Below are positions 32,938 through 41,694 of a stretch of DNA of 64,000 nt, one piece after another; the first letter of the stretch is position 1; each line of letters begins with the position of its first letter. The DNA comes from Amycolatopsis sp. DSM 110486. GTDB taxonomy: Bacteria; Actinomycetota; Actinomycetes; Mycobacteriales; Pseudonocardiaceae. The position numbers were made by a program, and so were the translations under genes. Below the pieces are notes generated by a model. That model was given only the letters and a program-made list of their open reading frames with translations. It was not told where the DNA came from and did no database searches. The stretch spans positions 3,983,001 through 4,047,000 of the forward strand of contig NZ_CP080519.1 of NCBI RefSeq assembly GCF_019468465.1, read 5' to 3'.

Positions 32938-33660
32938 ATGAACTCCCTCCTCTCCTCACGGACCGCGCGGGTGCTGGCCGTCACGGCGGCCGCCGCGGCG
33001 AGCATCGCGGCCGCGGCCGGCGTCGCCACGGTCAGCACGCCGTCGTTCGGCTCGTTCCACGGCCAGAGCTTCTCGGGCGGCAACTGGGGCGGCTACGTGA
33101 GCTTCGGCAGCTTCACGACCGCGACCGCGAGCTGGACGGAACCGTCGGTGACCTGCCGGTCCAGCAACGACCTGTTCGCTCCGTGGGTCGGCATCGACGG
33201 TGACGGATCGTCCACTGTGGAGCAGACGGGCGTGGCCACGGACTGCTCCAGCGGCCGCCCCGTCTACCAGGCCTGGTACGAGATGTACCCGGCGGCGCCG
33301 GTGTACTACTCGTCCTCGTCCGCCCCGGTCAGCGCCGGTGACCACATCGCCGCAACGGTCACGCGCACCGGGACGAACACCTACAAGCTGGACATCAGCG
33401 ACACCACCAAGGGCTGGTCGAAGACGATCAGCAAGACCTTGACCTCCAAGCACTCCTCGGCCGAGGCGATCATCGAGTCGCCGACGGACTCGTACCCGAC
33501 GATCTCGGGCGGGATCTCGTTCAGCGGCGTGAAGTTCAACGGGCAGAGCCTCGCGTCGACCAGCCCCGAAGGCCTCGACGCGGACGACCGCGGCTCCGCC
33601 ACCTTCAGCCCGGGCGCCATCGGCTCGGACGGCCAGAGCTTCACGATGACGCGGCACTGA
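32938..33660 (+). CDS. Secreted G1-family glutamic peptidase (eqolisin)
   Basis: A 240-residue exported protein with a signal peptide (about residues 1-30). The catalytic domain matches scytalidoglutamic peptidase: NWGGYV (49-54), WVGIDG with Trp83 and Asp87, the active Gln96 in EQTGVA, YEMYP with Glu115, and the active Glu180 in AEAIIESP. G1 peptidases are acid-active endopeptidases best known from fungi, with bacterial members in actinobacteria. The fungal cysteines near the active site are partly missing. No long pro-peptide is visible. A structured leader precedes the start, and a hairpin follows the stop. Confidence 0.85.
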   Translation: MNSLLSSRTARVLAVTAAAAASIAAAAGVATVSTPSFGSFHGQSFSGGNWGGYVSFGSFTTATASWTEPSVTCRSSNDLFAPWVGIDGDGSSTVEQTGVATDCSSGRPVYQAWYEMYPAAPVYYSSSSAPVSAGDHIAATVTRTGTNTYKLDISDTTKGWSKTISKTLTSKHSSAEAIIESPTDSYPTISGGISFSGVKFNGQSLASTSPEGLDADDRGSATFSPGAIGSDGQSFTMTRH

Positions 33661-33666
33661 CGTTCG

Positions 33667-33703
33667 GTCCGGTCCGCGGGGCTCGGTGCTTCGCGGACCG
33701 GAC
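33667..33703. terminator. Hairpin between G1 peptidase and ABM genes
   Basis: Twelve-base arms GTCCGGTCCGCG (33667-33678) and CGCGGACCGGAC (33692-33703) are exact inverted repeats with a 13-base loop, between two convergent genes. Confidence 0.75.
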
Positions 33704-33704
33704 G

Positions 33705-34016
33705 TCAGCGCGTGAAGCCGTACGACCGCTCGACGCGCGCCACCCGCACTTCGAACTCCTCGTACCACTCCGCGCGGCCCCGTCGGCGGCTCTCGGTGTG
33801 CTCGAGGTTCTTGCGCCAGCCGGCGATGGCCTCCTCGTCCCGCCAGTACGACACCGTGATCCCGAGGCCCGACTCGTCGCGCGCCGACTCCTCGCCGAGG
33901 TACCCGTCCTGCTCCGCCGCGAGCGCCGACATCCGGGCGGTGCGCTCGGCGTAGCCGTGGTCGCCTTCGGTGCGGCGGGACGTGAAGATCACCGCGTAGT
34001 ACGGGGGTTCGGGCAT
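33705..34016 (-). CDS. Antibiotic biosynthesis monooxygenase-like (ABM) protein
   Basis: A 103-residue ferredoxin-like protein of the ABM superfamily. It opens YYAVIFTSRRT and has YLGEESARDESGLGITVSYWRDEEAIAGWRKNLEH. These small dimers include heme-degrading and quinone-forming monooxygenases, and many of unknown role. There is no biosynthetic cluster nearby. It is probably a housekeeping ABM protein. Convergent with the G1 peptidase gene. Confidence 0.82.
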   Translation of the reverse strand: MPEPPYYAVIFTSRRTEGDHGYAERTARMSALAAEQDGYLGEESARDESGLGITVSYWRDEEAIAGWRKNLEHTESRRRGRAEWYEEFEVRVARVERSYGFTR

Positions 34017-34056
34017 GCTCGGTGTATACCTGGTTGGGCCCGTGTCGCGCGAATGC

Positions 34057-34749
34057 TTATCCCTGCAGCGCTCCGACCGCCCACGCGAACACCATCACCG
34101 CGAGCAGCAGCGACACCCCGGCCTGCACCATCATCGTCAGCTTCGCCCAGATCCGCAGCGGCATGACGTCGGTGGGACTGAAAGCCGTGGAGTTGGTGAA
34201 GGAGAGGTACAGGTAGTCGGCGTAGCGCGGCTCCCAGTCCTCGCTGGTGAGCTCGGGGCTGTCCATCTGAGGGAACTGCAGGTCGGGGAACTCCGCCCGC
34301 CCCTTCGCCCGACGCGCCGGTCCGCCGCGGTCGAACTCCCAGTACCAGAGCGAGAAGACGACGATGTTCGTCCAGTACACGATCGCGCCACTCACCAGCA
34401 CCTGCGGCGCGTGCCCGCTGAACGACCCCTGCACGATCCCCAGCACCAGCCGCACCGCCGACGCCGCCGTGGTCGCGCTCACCAGCGCCAGCAGCACCAA
34501 CGACACGATCCGCTCGACCCTGCTGAACTCGCCCATCCGCCCGGGATTGATCAACAACAACGCGACGAGCAACAGCACCGACACCGCGGGCAACAGCCAC
34601 CACGGCCTCAACACCACCCTGTCCGGCAACGCCAACTGCAACGCGAGCGTCCCCACCACCACCCCGGCCGCCGGCCACCGCGTCTCCCCGGCGGTCGCCC
34701 TCCGCCATGCCGGCAGGGCGCCGGCTTCACCTGAGTTCACGTGCGTCAC
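34057..34749 (-). CDS. DUF1345 membrane protein
   Basis: A protein of about 230 residues with five or so membrane segments. The DUF1345 landmark YADYLYLSFTNSTAFSPTDVMPL resembles an ion-channel pore loop and is followed by a last hydrophobic segment (GVSLLLAVMVFAWAVGAL). The function of DUF1345 is not established. The start is uncertain: GTG at 34749 or 34740. Confidence 0.8.
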   Translation of the reverse strand: MTHVNSGEAGALPAWRRATAGETRWPAAGVVVGTLALQLALPDRVVLRPWWLLPAVSVLLLVALLLINPGRMGEFSRVERIVSLVLLALVSATTAASAVRLVLGIVQGSFSGHAPQVLVSGAIVYWTNIVVFSLWYWEFDRGGPARRAKGRAEFPDLQFPQMDSPELTSEDWEPRYADYLYLSFTNSTAFSPTDVMPLRIWAKLTMMVQAGVSLLLAVMVFAWAVGALQG

Positions 34750-35056
34750 GGTAAGGCGGTGGGGGGTGTGGTGCAGCACGTGGTGGTGGGGTGGGGTGTT
34801 TGGCTTGATTGGGTATCTCGCTCGTTCCGTCACGACGGAGCGGCTGGAGTCTGCCGCCGAGCTCTCCGCTTCACGGCTACCTGCCGAAGCGGCTTCAACC
34901 GTTGCCCGCCGCGGTCCACGGCCCGCTTCCGCGGCATCCCGCGACGAATTTCTCGCGATTCCGAGCTTTCACTCGGGCGGGCCCATCCCGCGCGACTCCG
35001 GGACACCCACGCCGCCGGCACTTCCCTGCTGCTGCGCGAAGTCCGGCCGGTCGCTC

Positions 35057-35200
35057 GGTTGTCCACAACCATGCCGAGTTGTGGACAACTGAGGCCCCTG
35101 ACTGCGGACTTGGGTTTTTTGTCGTACCCCGCCGATAGACTTGGCTTGGGGACGCCCCCCAAGGGAGGGCGGGGGCTGTGTGTCGGGCGGCCGGAGGCGG
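35057..35200 (+). repeat. Dispersed noncoding element, copy A
   Basis: The copy begins with a TTGTCCACAA/GTTGTGGACAACT pair and passes a run of six T (TTTTTTGTCG). It contains a block at about 35147-35179 (GGGGACGCCCCCC then GGGAGGGCGGGGGCTGT). The same block, differing at two bases, occurs in inverse orientation at about 45192-45226, where TTGTCCACA and TTTTTCG also lie in the same order. Within 34834-35396 I see no gene. The identity of the element is unknown; in my memory similar sequence flanks DUF222/HNH (13E12) genes, which I could not check. Confidence 0.6.
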
Positions 35201-35240
35201 GCAAAAGCGCCGGCACCTGACCGGCGGCAGCGCACATGTA

Positions 35241-35302
35241 CCGGCGCGCCGGGTACGACCTACGGCACCGCCGCAAACGCGTCATACGTCCGCGGGTCGA
35301 AC
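35241..35302 (-). pseudogene. Partial duplicate of the macrodomain gene 3' end
   Basis: This stretch repeats the last 40 or so bases of the macrodomain gene and its flank (compare 35379-35439) with scattered mismatches. Shared blocks include GGCGCGCCGG, GCACCGCCGC and AACGCGTCATACG. It lies 76 bp downstream of the true 3' end and is too short to code. It looks like a decayed tandem duplication next to element copy A. Confidence 0.6.
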
Positions 35303-35396
35303 CGGGCGCCTTGGGAGCCCTGCGCTGTGTCGGCAAGGACTGGGGTAGGGCCGGCGCCGACCGGCGACCACCACACCGCGGCGCGCCGGATACGGA

Positions 35397-35906
35397 CTAC
35401 AGCACCGCCGCGAACGCGTCATACGCCCGCTGATCAAACAACACAAACCGCACAAAATCGAACGCCGACGTATCCGCATCCCGAACCGTCGACACCGCGA
35501 TCCGCGCCGCATCCTCGAGCGGCCACCGATACACGCCCGTCGAGATCGCCGGAAACGCGACCGTCCGAGCGCCGAGGGAAGCGGCCACCGCGAGCGAGTT
35601 GCGGTGGCAGTCCACCAGCAGGGAGGACCGGTCTTCCGAAGAAGACCACACCGGCCCCACCGTGTGGATAACCCAACGGGCAGGCAGCCGGCCCGCGGTA
35701 GTGGCCACGGCCCGACCTGTGCGGAGCCCCTTCCCGTAGTGGCCGGCGCGCAACGCACGGCACTCGGCCAGGATCTCGGGGCCGCCCTTGCGGTGGATGG
35801 CGCCGTCGACTCCGCCGCCGCCGAGGAGCGAGGAGTTGGCGGCGTTGACGATGGCGTCGACGTGTTGTTCGGTGAGGTCGCCGAGGGCCAGTTCGATGGG
35901 TGCCAT
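35397..35906 (-). CDS. Macrodomain O-acetyl-ADP-ribose deacetylase
   Basis: A 169-residue macrodomain protein. The ADP-ribose loops are LGDLTEQHVDAIVNAANSSLLGGGGVDGAIHRKGG near the N-terminus and AVAFPAISTGVYRWPLEDAARIAV later. The NAANSSLLGGGGVDGAIH block is the catalytic signature of MacroD-type enzymes, which remove mono-ADP-ribose or deacetylate O-acetyl-ADP-ribose. It has the usual single-domain length. It is downstream of a LuxR regulator and next to a dispersed element. Confidence 0.92.
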   Translation of the reverse strand: MAPIELALGDLTEQHVDAIVNAANSSLLGGGGVDGAIHRKGGPEILAECRALRAGHYGKGLRTGRAVATTAGRLPARWVIHTVGPVWSSSEDRSSLLVDCHRNSLAVAASLGARTVAFPAISTGVYRWPLEDAARIAVSTVRDADTSAFDFVRFVLFDQRAYDAFAAVL

Positions 35907-35918
35907 CCAAGCACCCTG

Positions 35919-38798
35919 TCACGAAACCGCCGCATCTCCCGACGGAAGGTGGCGGCCGACGTCCGCCCGCCCCCGTGCCCCCAGCTTGCGCAGCACCTTC
36001 GCCACGTGTTGCTCCACCGTGCGCGGCGACAAAAACAGGCCGTCGGCGATCTCGCGGTTCGTCCGGCCTTCGGCGAGCATGCGGGCGACCTCGCGTTCGC
36101 GCGGGGACAGCTCGCGGCCGTAGCCGCGGCGGCCGCGTTGCGAAGGGGCCCACGCGCCGTGCTCGCGGAGCAGGTGGTGGCAGCGGCCGGCGTCGCGCGT
36201 GGCGCCGAGGCGTTCGTACGCGCGGGCCGCGGCGGACAGCGCGTCGACGGCCGGGCGTTGGCCCGCCAGCAGGCGCAGGCAGGCGGCGCGCTCGACCATC
36301 GACGTCGCCAGGTACGGCATCGGCAGGCGTGCGTATGCGGCGGCCGCCGCGTCGAAGCCCGCGGCCGCGGCCAGGTGTTTGCCGCGGGCGCCCGTCAACA
36401 CCGCGCGGCCCGCGGACAACGCGGCCACGGCCAGGGGTGCGTCGCGGCCGGTGATGCCGCGCGCGAACTCCTCGACGAACGCGTCGGCGTCCGACCAGCG
36501 GCCCGCGCGCGCGAATGCCTCGGCCGCCGCGGGCACCAGGGACGCCGCCCACACCCAGACGCCCTTGCGTCGCGCCGCATCGACGGCGACGTCGGCGACG
36601 GCGACGGCACCCGCCACGTCCTCGCCCGCCAACAGGATCCCGATCTGCACCGAAGCGGCCGAAAGCACCACGGGGATCGGTCCGTCAGCGGGAACCGACG
36701 CGCGCGCCAAATGTTCAGTAGCCACAGCGAATTCGCCCCGAACCGCCGCCAAACCGCCGAGCACCAGCGAAGTCTCCATCACGATCGGCCCCAGCTCCGG
36801 GTACCGCGAGCGCACGTCCTCCGCCGTCTCCGCGAGCCCGTCCCACTCGCCGCGGAACCACGCCAGCCGCGCGTGTGTGCCCTGGATCAGGCCGATCGCG
36901 TACAGCGCCCCCGCGTCCGAAGCGCGCCGCGCGCCCTCCTCGACGAGCCGGGTGGCCCGGTCGAGGCGCCCGGCCCACGACTGCGCGTCGGCCAGGTTGC
37001 ACCACAGCCGCGCGAGCTGCACGCGCTCGGCCACGCTGTCGCCGACGTCCGGCAGCGCCTCGAACTCCGCCCACGCCGAACCGTCGCCGATGTGCGAAGC
37101 GTTGGTGATCCGGTCGACGGTCAGCGCCAGCCGCAGCTCCGGGTCCGGCAGTCCGGAATGGACTTCCCGCGCCCGCCGCATCCAGCCTTCGTGCCACGAA
37201 AGGGGAGTGAGCCCGTCGATGGGTTGCGCCAGCAGGTTGATGCCGCGCGCGGCCAGCTCCGGCCGGTCCACGAGCTCGGCGACGGCACGCTCCACCTCCT
37301 CGCGCCCGCGTTCCAGCCGTCCGATCGTGCGCACCAGCAGCATGCCGAGCGACAGCCGGATCGTCCCGCGCACGGTCGGCGGCAGCGGCCGGTCCTCCAG
37401 CACGCGTTCCAACGTCTCGATCACGTCCGGGCGAAAGCCGCGCAGCGCCACCTGGCTCAGCTTCGTGGCGAGCCGTCCGGCGTCGTCAGAGGCCGGCAGC
37501 ACGGCCTGCAACAGGTCGATCGCGCGCGAGGTCTCGCCGTGGACGATGGCCTCGTCGGCCGCCGCCTCCGCGTAACGAAGCCATTTCTCCGTGCGCCCGG
37601 CCGCATAAGCGTGCTGAGCCAGCAACAACGAGGGCGGCGACGGCAACGAACCCAGCACCCGCATCGATTCCGTGTGCAGCAAGGTGCGCTCCGGGCCGCT
37701 CACCGTGTCGTACACGGCCTTGCGCACCAGTGGATGCCGGAAGCCGTACCGGTTCTCACCCAGCTCAGCCACCAAACCCCCGGCCAACGCGGCCAGCAGC
37801 GCCGCCCGCAGCGACTCCTCACCGAGCCCCGCCACCTCGGCCAGAGTCGCCGGCTCCGCGGGCACCGCCAGCACCGCCGCGGCCCGCGTCAGCTGCGCCG
37901 CCTCCGCGGGCAACGCGGCCAGCCGCTCCGTCACGGACTCCCGCAACGGCGCCGGCACCTCCAGGTTCTCCAGCAGCCGGTCCGACAGTCCCTCGCCGGC
38001 CGGCAACGGCACGTTCCGTAAGGCCCGCAACGTTTCCTCGACCACGAACGGGATCCCACCCGTGCACTCGTGCAGCTTCGCCGCGAACTCGTCAGTCACG
38101 CGCGGCAGCTCAAGCACGTGCACAGCCATCGCCCGCACCGCCGCGACGTCGAGCGGCCCGAGCGCGACGCGTGCCGTGTGGACACTCGGCGCCGCCCGCA
38201 CCGGCGCGCCCAACGGCCCCGGCCACGGCTGCGCGCCCGTGCGATAAGCGGCCACCACGGCCAGCTCGGGCGGCAGGTCGACGGCGAGGAACCGCATCAG
38301 GTCGCACGTGCCCTCGTCGGCCCACTGCAGGTCGTCGACCAGCAGGATCGTCGGTCCACAAGCGACAAACAGCTCCCGCACGGCGCGGAACACGCGGTGC
38401 CGCTGCGCGTTCGGGTCGTCCAACGGCTCGGGCGTCGGCGGCAGCCGGTCGGCCAGCTCCGGCAGCAGCGGCCGCAGCACGCCGGCCACGGGGCTCAGCG
38501 GTCCCAGCGGACGCTCGCCCACCGCGTGCAACGCCTCCAGCACCGGCCCGTAGGGGAACGGCTCGCGCAACGGCTGGCAAATCCCACGCAGCACGCGGCC
38601 ATCGGAGAACTCGGGCCGTCGCGCCAGCTCGGCCAGCAGGCGCGAGCGGCCCATCCCCGGTTCACCCTCCACGAGCACGGCGGCCGGTCGGTGGGTGAGT
38701 ACCTCGGCCATCGCGGTGAGCTCCTGGTCCCGGCCCGCGAAAGCCGTCGGCCCGGTGCGCACGGTGACCGACGTCGGACGGGGGACGGCCTGCGACAT
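35919..38798 (-). CDS. Large ATP-binding LuxR (LAL) transcriptional regulator
   Basis: A 959-residue LAL/MalT-type regulator. The N-terminal AAA-like ATPase has Walker A GEPGMGRSRLLAELA and Walker B PTILLVDDLQWADEG. The middle is a long TPR-like helical array, and the C-terminus is a LuxR helix-turn-helix (LSPREREVARMLAEGRTNREIADGLFLSPRTVEQHVAKVLRKL). Such proteins often control secondary metabolism or exoenzymes. GGGAGG before the ATG at 38798 fixes the start. It diverges from the streptogrisin-like protease gene, a possible target by position. Confidence 0.9.
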   Translation of the reverse strand: MSQAVPRPTSVTVRTGPTAFAGRDQELTAMAEVLTHRPAAVLVEGEPGMGRSRLLAELARRPEFSDGRVLRGICQPLREPFPYGPVLEALHAVGERPLGPLSPVAGVLRPLLPELADRLPPTPEPLDDPNAQRHRVFRAVRELFVACGPTILLVDDLQWADEGTCDLMRFLAVDLPPELAVVAAYRTGAQPWPGPLGAPVRAAPSVHTARVALGPLDVAAVRAMAVHVLELPRVTDEFAAKLHECTGGIPFVVEETLRALRNVPLPAGEGLSDRLLENLEVPAPLRESVTERLAALPAEAAQLTRAAAVLAVPAEPATLAEVAGLGEESLRAALLAALAGGLVAELGENRYGFRHPLVRKAVYDTVSGPERTLLHTESMRVLGSLPSPPSLLLAQHAYAAGRTEKWLRYAEAAADEAIVHGETSRAIDLLQAVLPASDDAGRLATKLSQVALRGFRPDVIETLERVLEDRPLPPTVRGTIRLSLGMLLVRTIGRLERGREEVERAVAELVDRPELAARGINLLAQPIDGLTPLSWHEGWMRRAREVHSGLPDPELRLALTVDRITNASHIGDGSAWAEFEALPDVGDSVAERVQLARLWCNLADAQSWAGRLDRATRLVEEGARRASDAGALYAIGLIQGTHARLAWFRGEWDGLAETAEDVRSRYPELGPIVMETSLVLGGLAAVRGEFAVATEHLARASVPADGPIPVVLSAASVQIGILLAGEDVAGAVAVADVAVDAARRKGVWVWAASLVPAAAEAFARAGRWSDADAFVEEFARGITGRDAPLAVAALSAGRAVLTGARGKHLAAAAGFDAAAAAYARLPMPYLATSMVERAACLRLLAGQRPAVDALSAAARAYERLGATRDAGRCHHLLREHGAWAPSQRGRRGYGRELSPREREVARMLAEGRTNREIADGLFLSPRTVEQHVAKVLRKLGARGRADVGRHLPSGDAAVS

Positions 38799-39245
38799 GT
38801 CGACCTCCCTGCACGCTTGTCCGTTTCGTCGGGAGCCTAAGCAGCGTTCAGCCACCCGTAAACCAGCCGACGACCTGCGTCTCGGCACCCGGCTCACACG
38901 TCTGCGTACACAGCGTCACCGGTTGGCAGACGGATCTTCGGCGCAGGATCACCATGCGTACGAAACTTCGGGCATCCCCTCGTTCCAGGGGCGCATAACA
39001 CGTTCCGGCCGCTGAAAGAGCTACGCAAAGTAGTTGCCGGAATCCCTACTTATGGACGGTGCCGCGAGAGAAAATGGTGCCGATACGGCGTCTGGAGCAG
39101 GACGTTCGGCCAAGGGGATTGCGTATACCTATCCGCGCCGAGCCCTTATTGCAGTGGACTGGACCACGCTGCACGCTCTCATCCCGGGGGAAGGGATGCG
39201 CCGCGTGGCCGCACCGGTGCCGCGCGTAATCACGAGGGAGGAAGC
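38799..39245. promoter_or_regulatory. Gene-free divergent intergenic region, LuxR/protease
   Basis: In this 447-bp gap I see no convincing gene; an in-frame stretch at about 39034-39249 lacks a ribosome site and a protein-like composition. The gap should hold the promoters of the LAL regulator and the protease. A GGGAGGA box at about 39235-39242 serves the protease start. No certain operator is visible. Confidence 0.45.
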
Positions 39246-40349
39246 ATGAAGATCATCAGATTCCTCGGTATCGCCGCCGTCGCCGCCGCGACGGCGGGCA
39301 CGATGGCCGCGGTCACGAGCCCGGTCGCGGGTGCCACCTTGTTGAACCCCGACATGGTGCCGGCGATGCAGCGCGACCTCGGTCTCACCCACGACCAGGC
39401 CATCGCCCGGCTCGCCGCCGAGGACTCCGCAACGAAGGTGGGCCAGGCGCTGGAAACCGCGCTCGGCGACAGCTTCGGCGGCGCGAGCTACGACGCGGCC
39501 ACGGGCAAGGCGCGCGTCGGCGTGACCGACGCTTCGCTCGTGGAGAAGGTGCGCGCGGCGGGCGCGGAGGCGCAGGTCGTGCGCTTCAGCGAGCGTCAGC
39601 TCGACTCCAGCGTGGCCAAGCTCAACGCGGGTGAGAAGACCGCGCCGCAGTCGGTCACGGCGTGGGGCGTGGACCCGGCGTCGAACCGAGTGACGATCAC
39701 CGTCCTCAAGGGACAGCGGGCGGCGGCGGAGAAGTTCGCCCGCCAGTCCGGTGTGGACACTTCCGCGCTGGAGGTCACGGAGACCGCCGCCAAGCCGCAG
39801 CTGCACTACAACGTGCTCGGCGGTGACGCGTACTACATCGGCGGTTCGTCGCGCTGCTCCGTCGGCTTCTCCGTGAACGGCGGCTTCCTCACGGCCGGCC
39901 ACTGCGCCGCGCTCACCGGTGCGGGCCCGCTGACCGGCTACAACCGGGTGTCCATGGGCTCGTTCTCCACCTACCGTTTCCCGGGCAGCGACTACGCGTA
40001 CGCACGGGTCAACAGCAACTGGACCCCGGTCGGCCAGATCAACAACGGCACCCGCGTGACGGGCTCGACGGCTGCGGCCGTGGGCGCGTCCGTCTGCAAG
40101 TCGGGCTCCACCACGGGCTGGACCTGCGGCACGATCCGCGCCAAGAACCAGACCGTGCGCTACCCCGAGGGCACAGTCAGCGGCATGGTGCTCACCAACG
40201 CCCGCTCCGACCACGGCGACTCGGGCGGCTCGTTCATCTCCGGCAACCAGGCGCAGGGCCTGCTTTCCGGCGGTGACACCGTGAACACGTACTTCTACCC
40301 GATCGTCAGCGCCCTGTCGGCAACCGGCACGACGCTCGTGCGCGGCTGA
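39246..40349 (+). CDS. Streptogrisin/alpha-lytic-type S1 protease with pro-domain
   Basis: A 367-residue secreted protease. A signal peptide (residues 1-30) leads into an alpha-lytic-type pro-domain (about 35-185) which acts as a folding chaperone. The mature protease follows, with His219 in LTAGHC, Asp249 in GSDYAYARV and Ser326 in HGDSGGSF. Two disulfide pairs are likely (Cys204/Cys220 and Cys284/Cys294). The layout matches Streptomyces griseus proteases. Processing by autocleavage is expected near LHYNVLGGDAYY. It ends at a strong hairpin. Confidence 0.93.
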   Translation: MKIIRFLGIAAVAAATAGTMAAVTSPVAGATLLNPDMVPAMQRDLGLTHDQAIARLAAEDSATKVGQALETALGDSFGGASYDAATGKARVGVTDASLVEKVRAAGAEAQVVRFSERQLDSSVAKLNAGEKTAPQSVTAWGVDPASNRVTITVLKGQRAAAEKFARQSGVDTSALEVTETAAKPQLHYNVLGGDAYYIGGSSRCSVGFSVNGGFLTAGHCAALTGAGPLTGYNRVSMGSFSTYRFPGSDYAYARVNSNWTPVGQINNGTRVTGSTAAAVGASVCKSGSTTGWTCGTIRAKNQTVRYPEGTVSGMVLTNARSDHGDSGGSFISGNQAQGLLSGGDTVNTYFYPIVSALSATGTTLVRG

Positions 40350-40367
40350 TTTCCCCCGCGAACAGAA

Positions 40368-40410
40368 GAAGGGCGGATCGAGTGCCTCCAGAGCACTCGA
40401 GCCGCCCTTC
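40368..40410 (+). terminator. Terminator after the S1 protease gene
   Basis: An 18-base stem (40368-40385 with 40393-40410) has one internal mismatch and a 7-base loop. The left arm starts GAAGGGCGG and the right arm ends CCGCCCTTC, followed by TCCTGTT. Confidence 0.8.
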
Positions 40411-40546
40411 TCCTGTTACTAGTCCGGCCAAAAGTAGGCCGAACCCCACCCGGCACGTAACCGTTGCTACGAAGCCATTCGGCCGTGACTGTGGTCGGAC
40501 TGGTAACGATCGGCCCAGTCCGCCGCGGGATCGGCAGTCTCAGGGG

Positions 40547-40951
40547 TCAGACGTTGCTGATCTCCTCGATCAGCCCGTCGATGTCGAAGTTTTCGCTCTC
40601 GGTGCCGAGTGGAACCAGTTCGTAGGAGGACTCCAGGAACGTCTCGACGTCCTCGCGCTCCAGCTCGAACGACGCGTACCCGTCGGGTGACTCGATCTCC
40701 AGTGTGAGCATCGCCGGATCCTGGGACAGGTCGGGGCGGATGCGCACGTCGCCCAGCCCGGATGGCTCCTCGAGCCCGGTCACGAGCAGGTCACGTGCGA
40801 ACGTCCACTCGATCCACCGGCCGCGCTCGGTCCGGAACGCCACGGTGACCGCGAACGGCTCCGCGCAGTGGTAGGACAAGCGGGACAGCACCGGCGTGGT
40901 GCTCTCGTTCAGCAACACGAACTGGGTCTGGTGTACGGCGTCGGTGTGCAC
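40547..40951 (-). CDS. SsgA-family sporulation/cell-division regulator
   Basis: A 134-residue SsgA-like protein. Family blocks are PVLSRLSYHCAEPFAVTVAF, IEWTFARDLLVTGLEEPSGLGDVRIRP and the C-terminal VPLGTESENFDIDGLIEEI. SsgA-like proteins guide septum placement and cell-wall remodelling (SsgB recruits FtsZ in Streptomyces) and occur in morphologically complex actinomycetes. AGGAG six bases before the GTG at 40951 fixes the start. It is a single-gene unit. The family assignment implies hyphal or fragmenting growth for the host. Confidence 0.9.
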   Translation of the reverse strand: MHTDAVHQTQFVLLNESTTPVLSRLSYHCAEPFAVTVAFRTERGRWIEWTFARDLLVTGLEEPSGLGDVRIRPDLSQDPAMLTLEIESPDGYASFELEREDVETFLESSYELVPLGTESENFDIDGLIEEISNV

Positions 40952-41223
40952 GGCTGCTCCTGGGGTTTCCTCCGGTGGTTCGCGCCCTGCGAACTGGTCG
41001 GCAAGGAGATGATCAGCTTCGGCTCTCGTGACGCCGGTTTCCCGCCATTCACGCGATCGGCTGCATCCGTCCTCAATGGCGTAACACGGACCACATACCC
41101 CTTGCGTTCGACCGCTGACCATCCGTCACCCGGGAGGGCAGGGGGTGGGGGACTTTCGTGCAGGGTCACGGAAGTGTCACGGTCCGATGTAGACCGTGGC
41201 TTTTCCGGTGCTTTCCGTGGGGT

Positions 41224-41694
41224 TCAGTCCAGTGGAAGCGTGAGCCCGACCTTCACCCGGTCCATGGCCACGCTCGTGGTGAAGTGCCGGACGTTGGGGT
41301 TGTCGAAGAACATCCGCCGCGTGAATGCCTCGAACCCCGCCATGTCGGGGCAGGTCACGATCAACACGAAATCCGCCGTGCCCGTGACGTAGTAACACTG
41401 CTGCACGCAGTCGTCGCCCAGCACCTGCCGGCGGAACGCGTCCAGCACGGCCAGATTCTCCCGCTCCATCTCCACCATGACGACGAACGTCATCGACAGC
41501 CCGAGGGCGCCGGGGGACAGCACGGCGACCTCCTTCTCGATCACGCCCGTCTCGCGCAGGCGCTTGATGCGGCGCTGCACGGCGGCGGCCGAGAGGCCCA
41601 CCTTCGCGCCGATGACCTCGGCGATTGTGCGCGAGTCGGCCTGCAGGCAGGCGAGGATGGCGAGGTCCAGCCGGTCGAGGTCGGGAGTGAGCAC
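41224..41694 (-). CDS. Lrp/AsnC family transcriptional regulator
   Basis: A 156-residue regulator. The N-terminal helix-turn-helix (LDRLDLAILACLQADSRTIAEVIGAKVGLSAAAVQRRIKRLRETGVI) is followed by the RAM ligand domain (CVQQCYYVTGTADFVLIVTCPDMAGFEAF). Lrp/AsnC proteins form octamers and usually answer amino acids. It diverges from the FabH-like gene, with about 215 bp between starts, which may be its target. An amino-acid ligand cannot be named. Confidence 0.9.
   Translation of the reverse strand: MLTPDLDRLDLAILACLQADSRTIAEVIGAKVGLSAAAVQRRIKRLRETGVIEKEVAVLSPGALGLSMTFVVMVEMERENLAVLDAFRRQVLGDDCVQQCYYVTGTADFVLIVTCPDMAGFEAFTRRMFFDNPNVRHFTTSVAMDRVKVGLTLPLD

Noticed and set aside
33705..34016. Evidence of an antibiotic cluster because of the ABM domain
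   Set aside because: No synthase, tailoring or resistance genes surround it. ABM domains are common in housekeeping proteins.
39034..39249. Small frame before the S1 protease
   Set aside because: It lacks a ribosome site and protein-like composition, and it overlaps the protease ribosome site.
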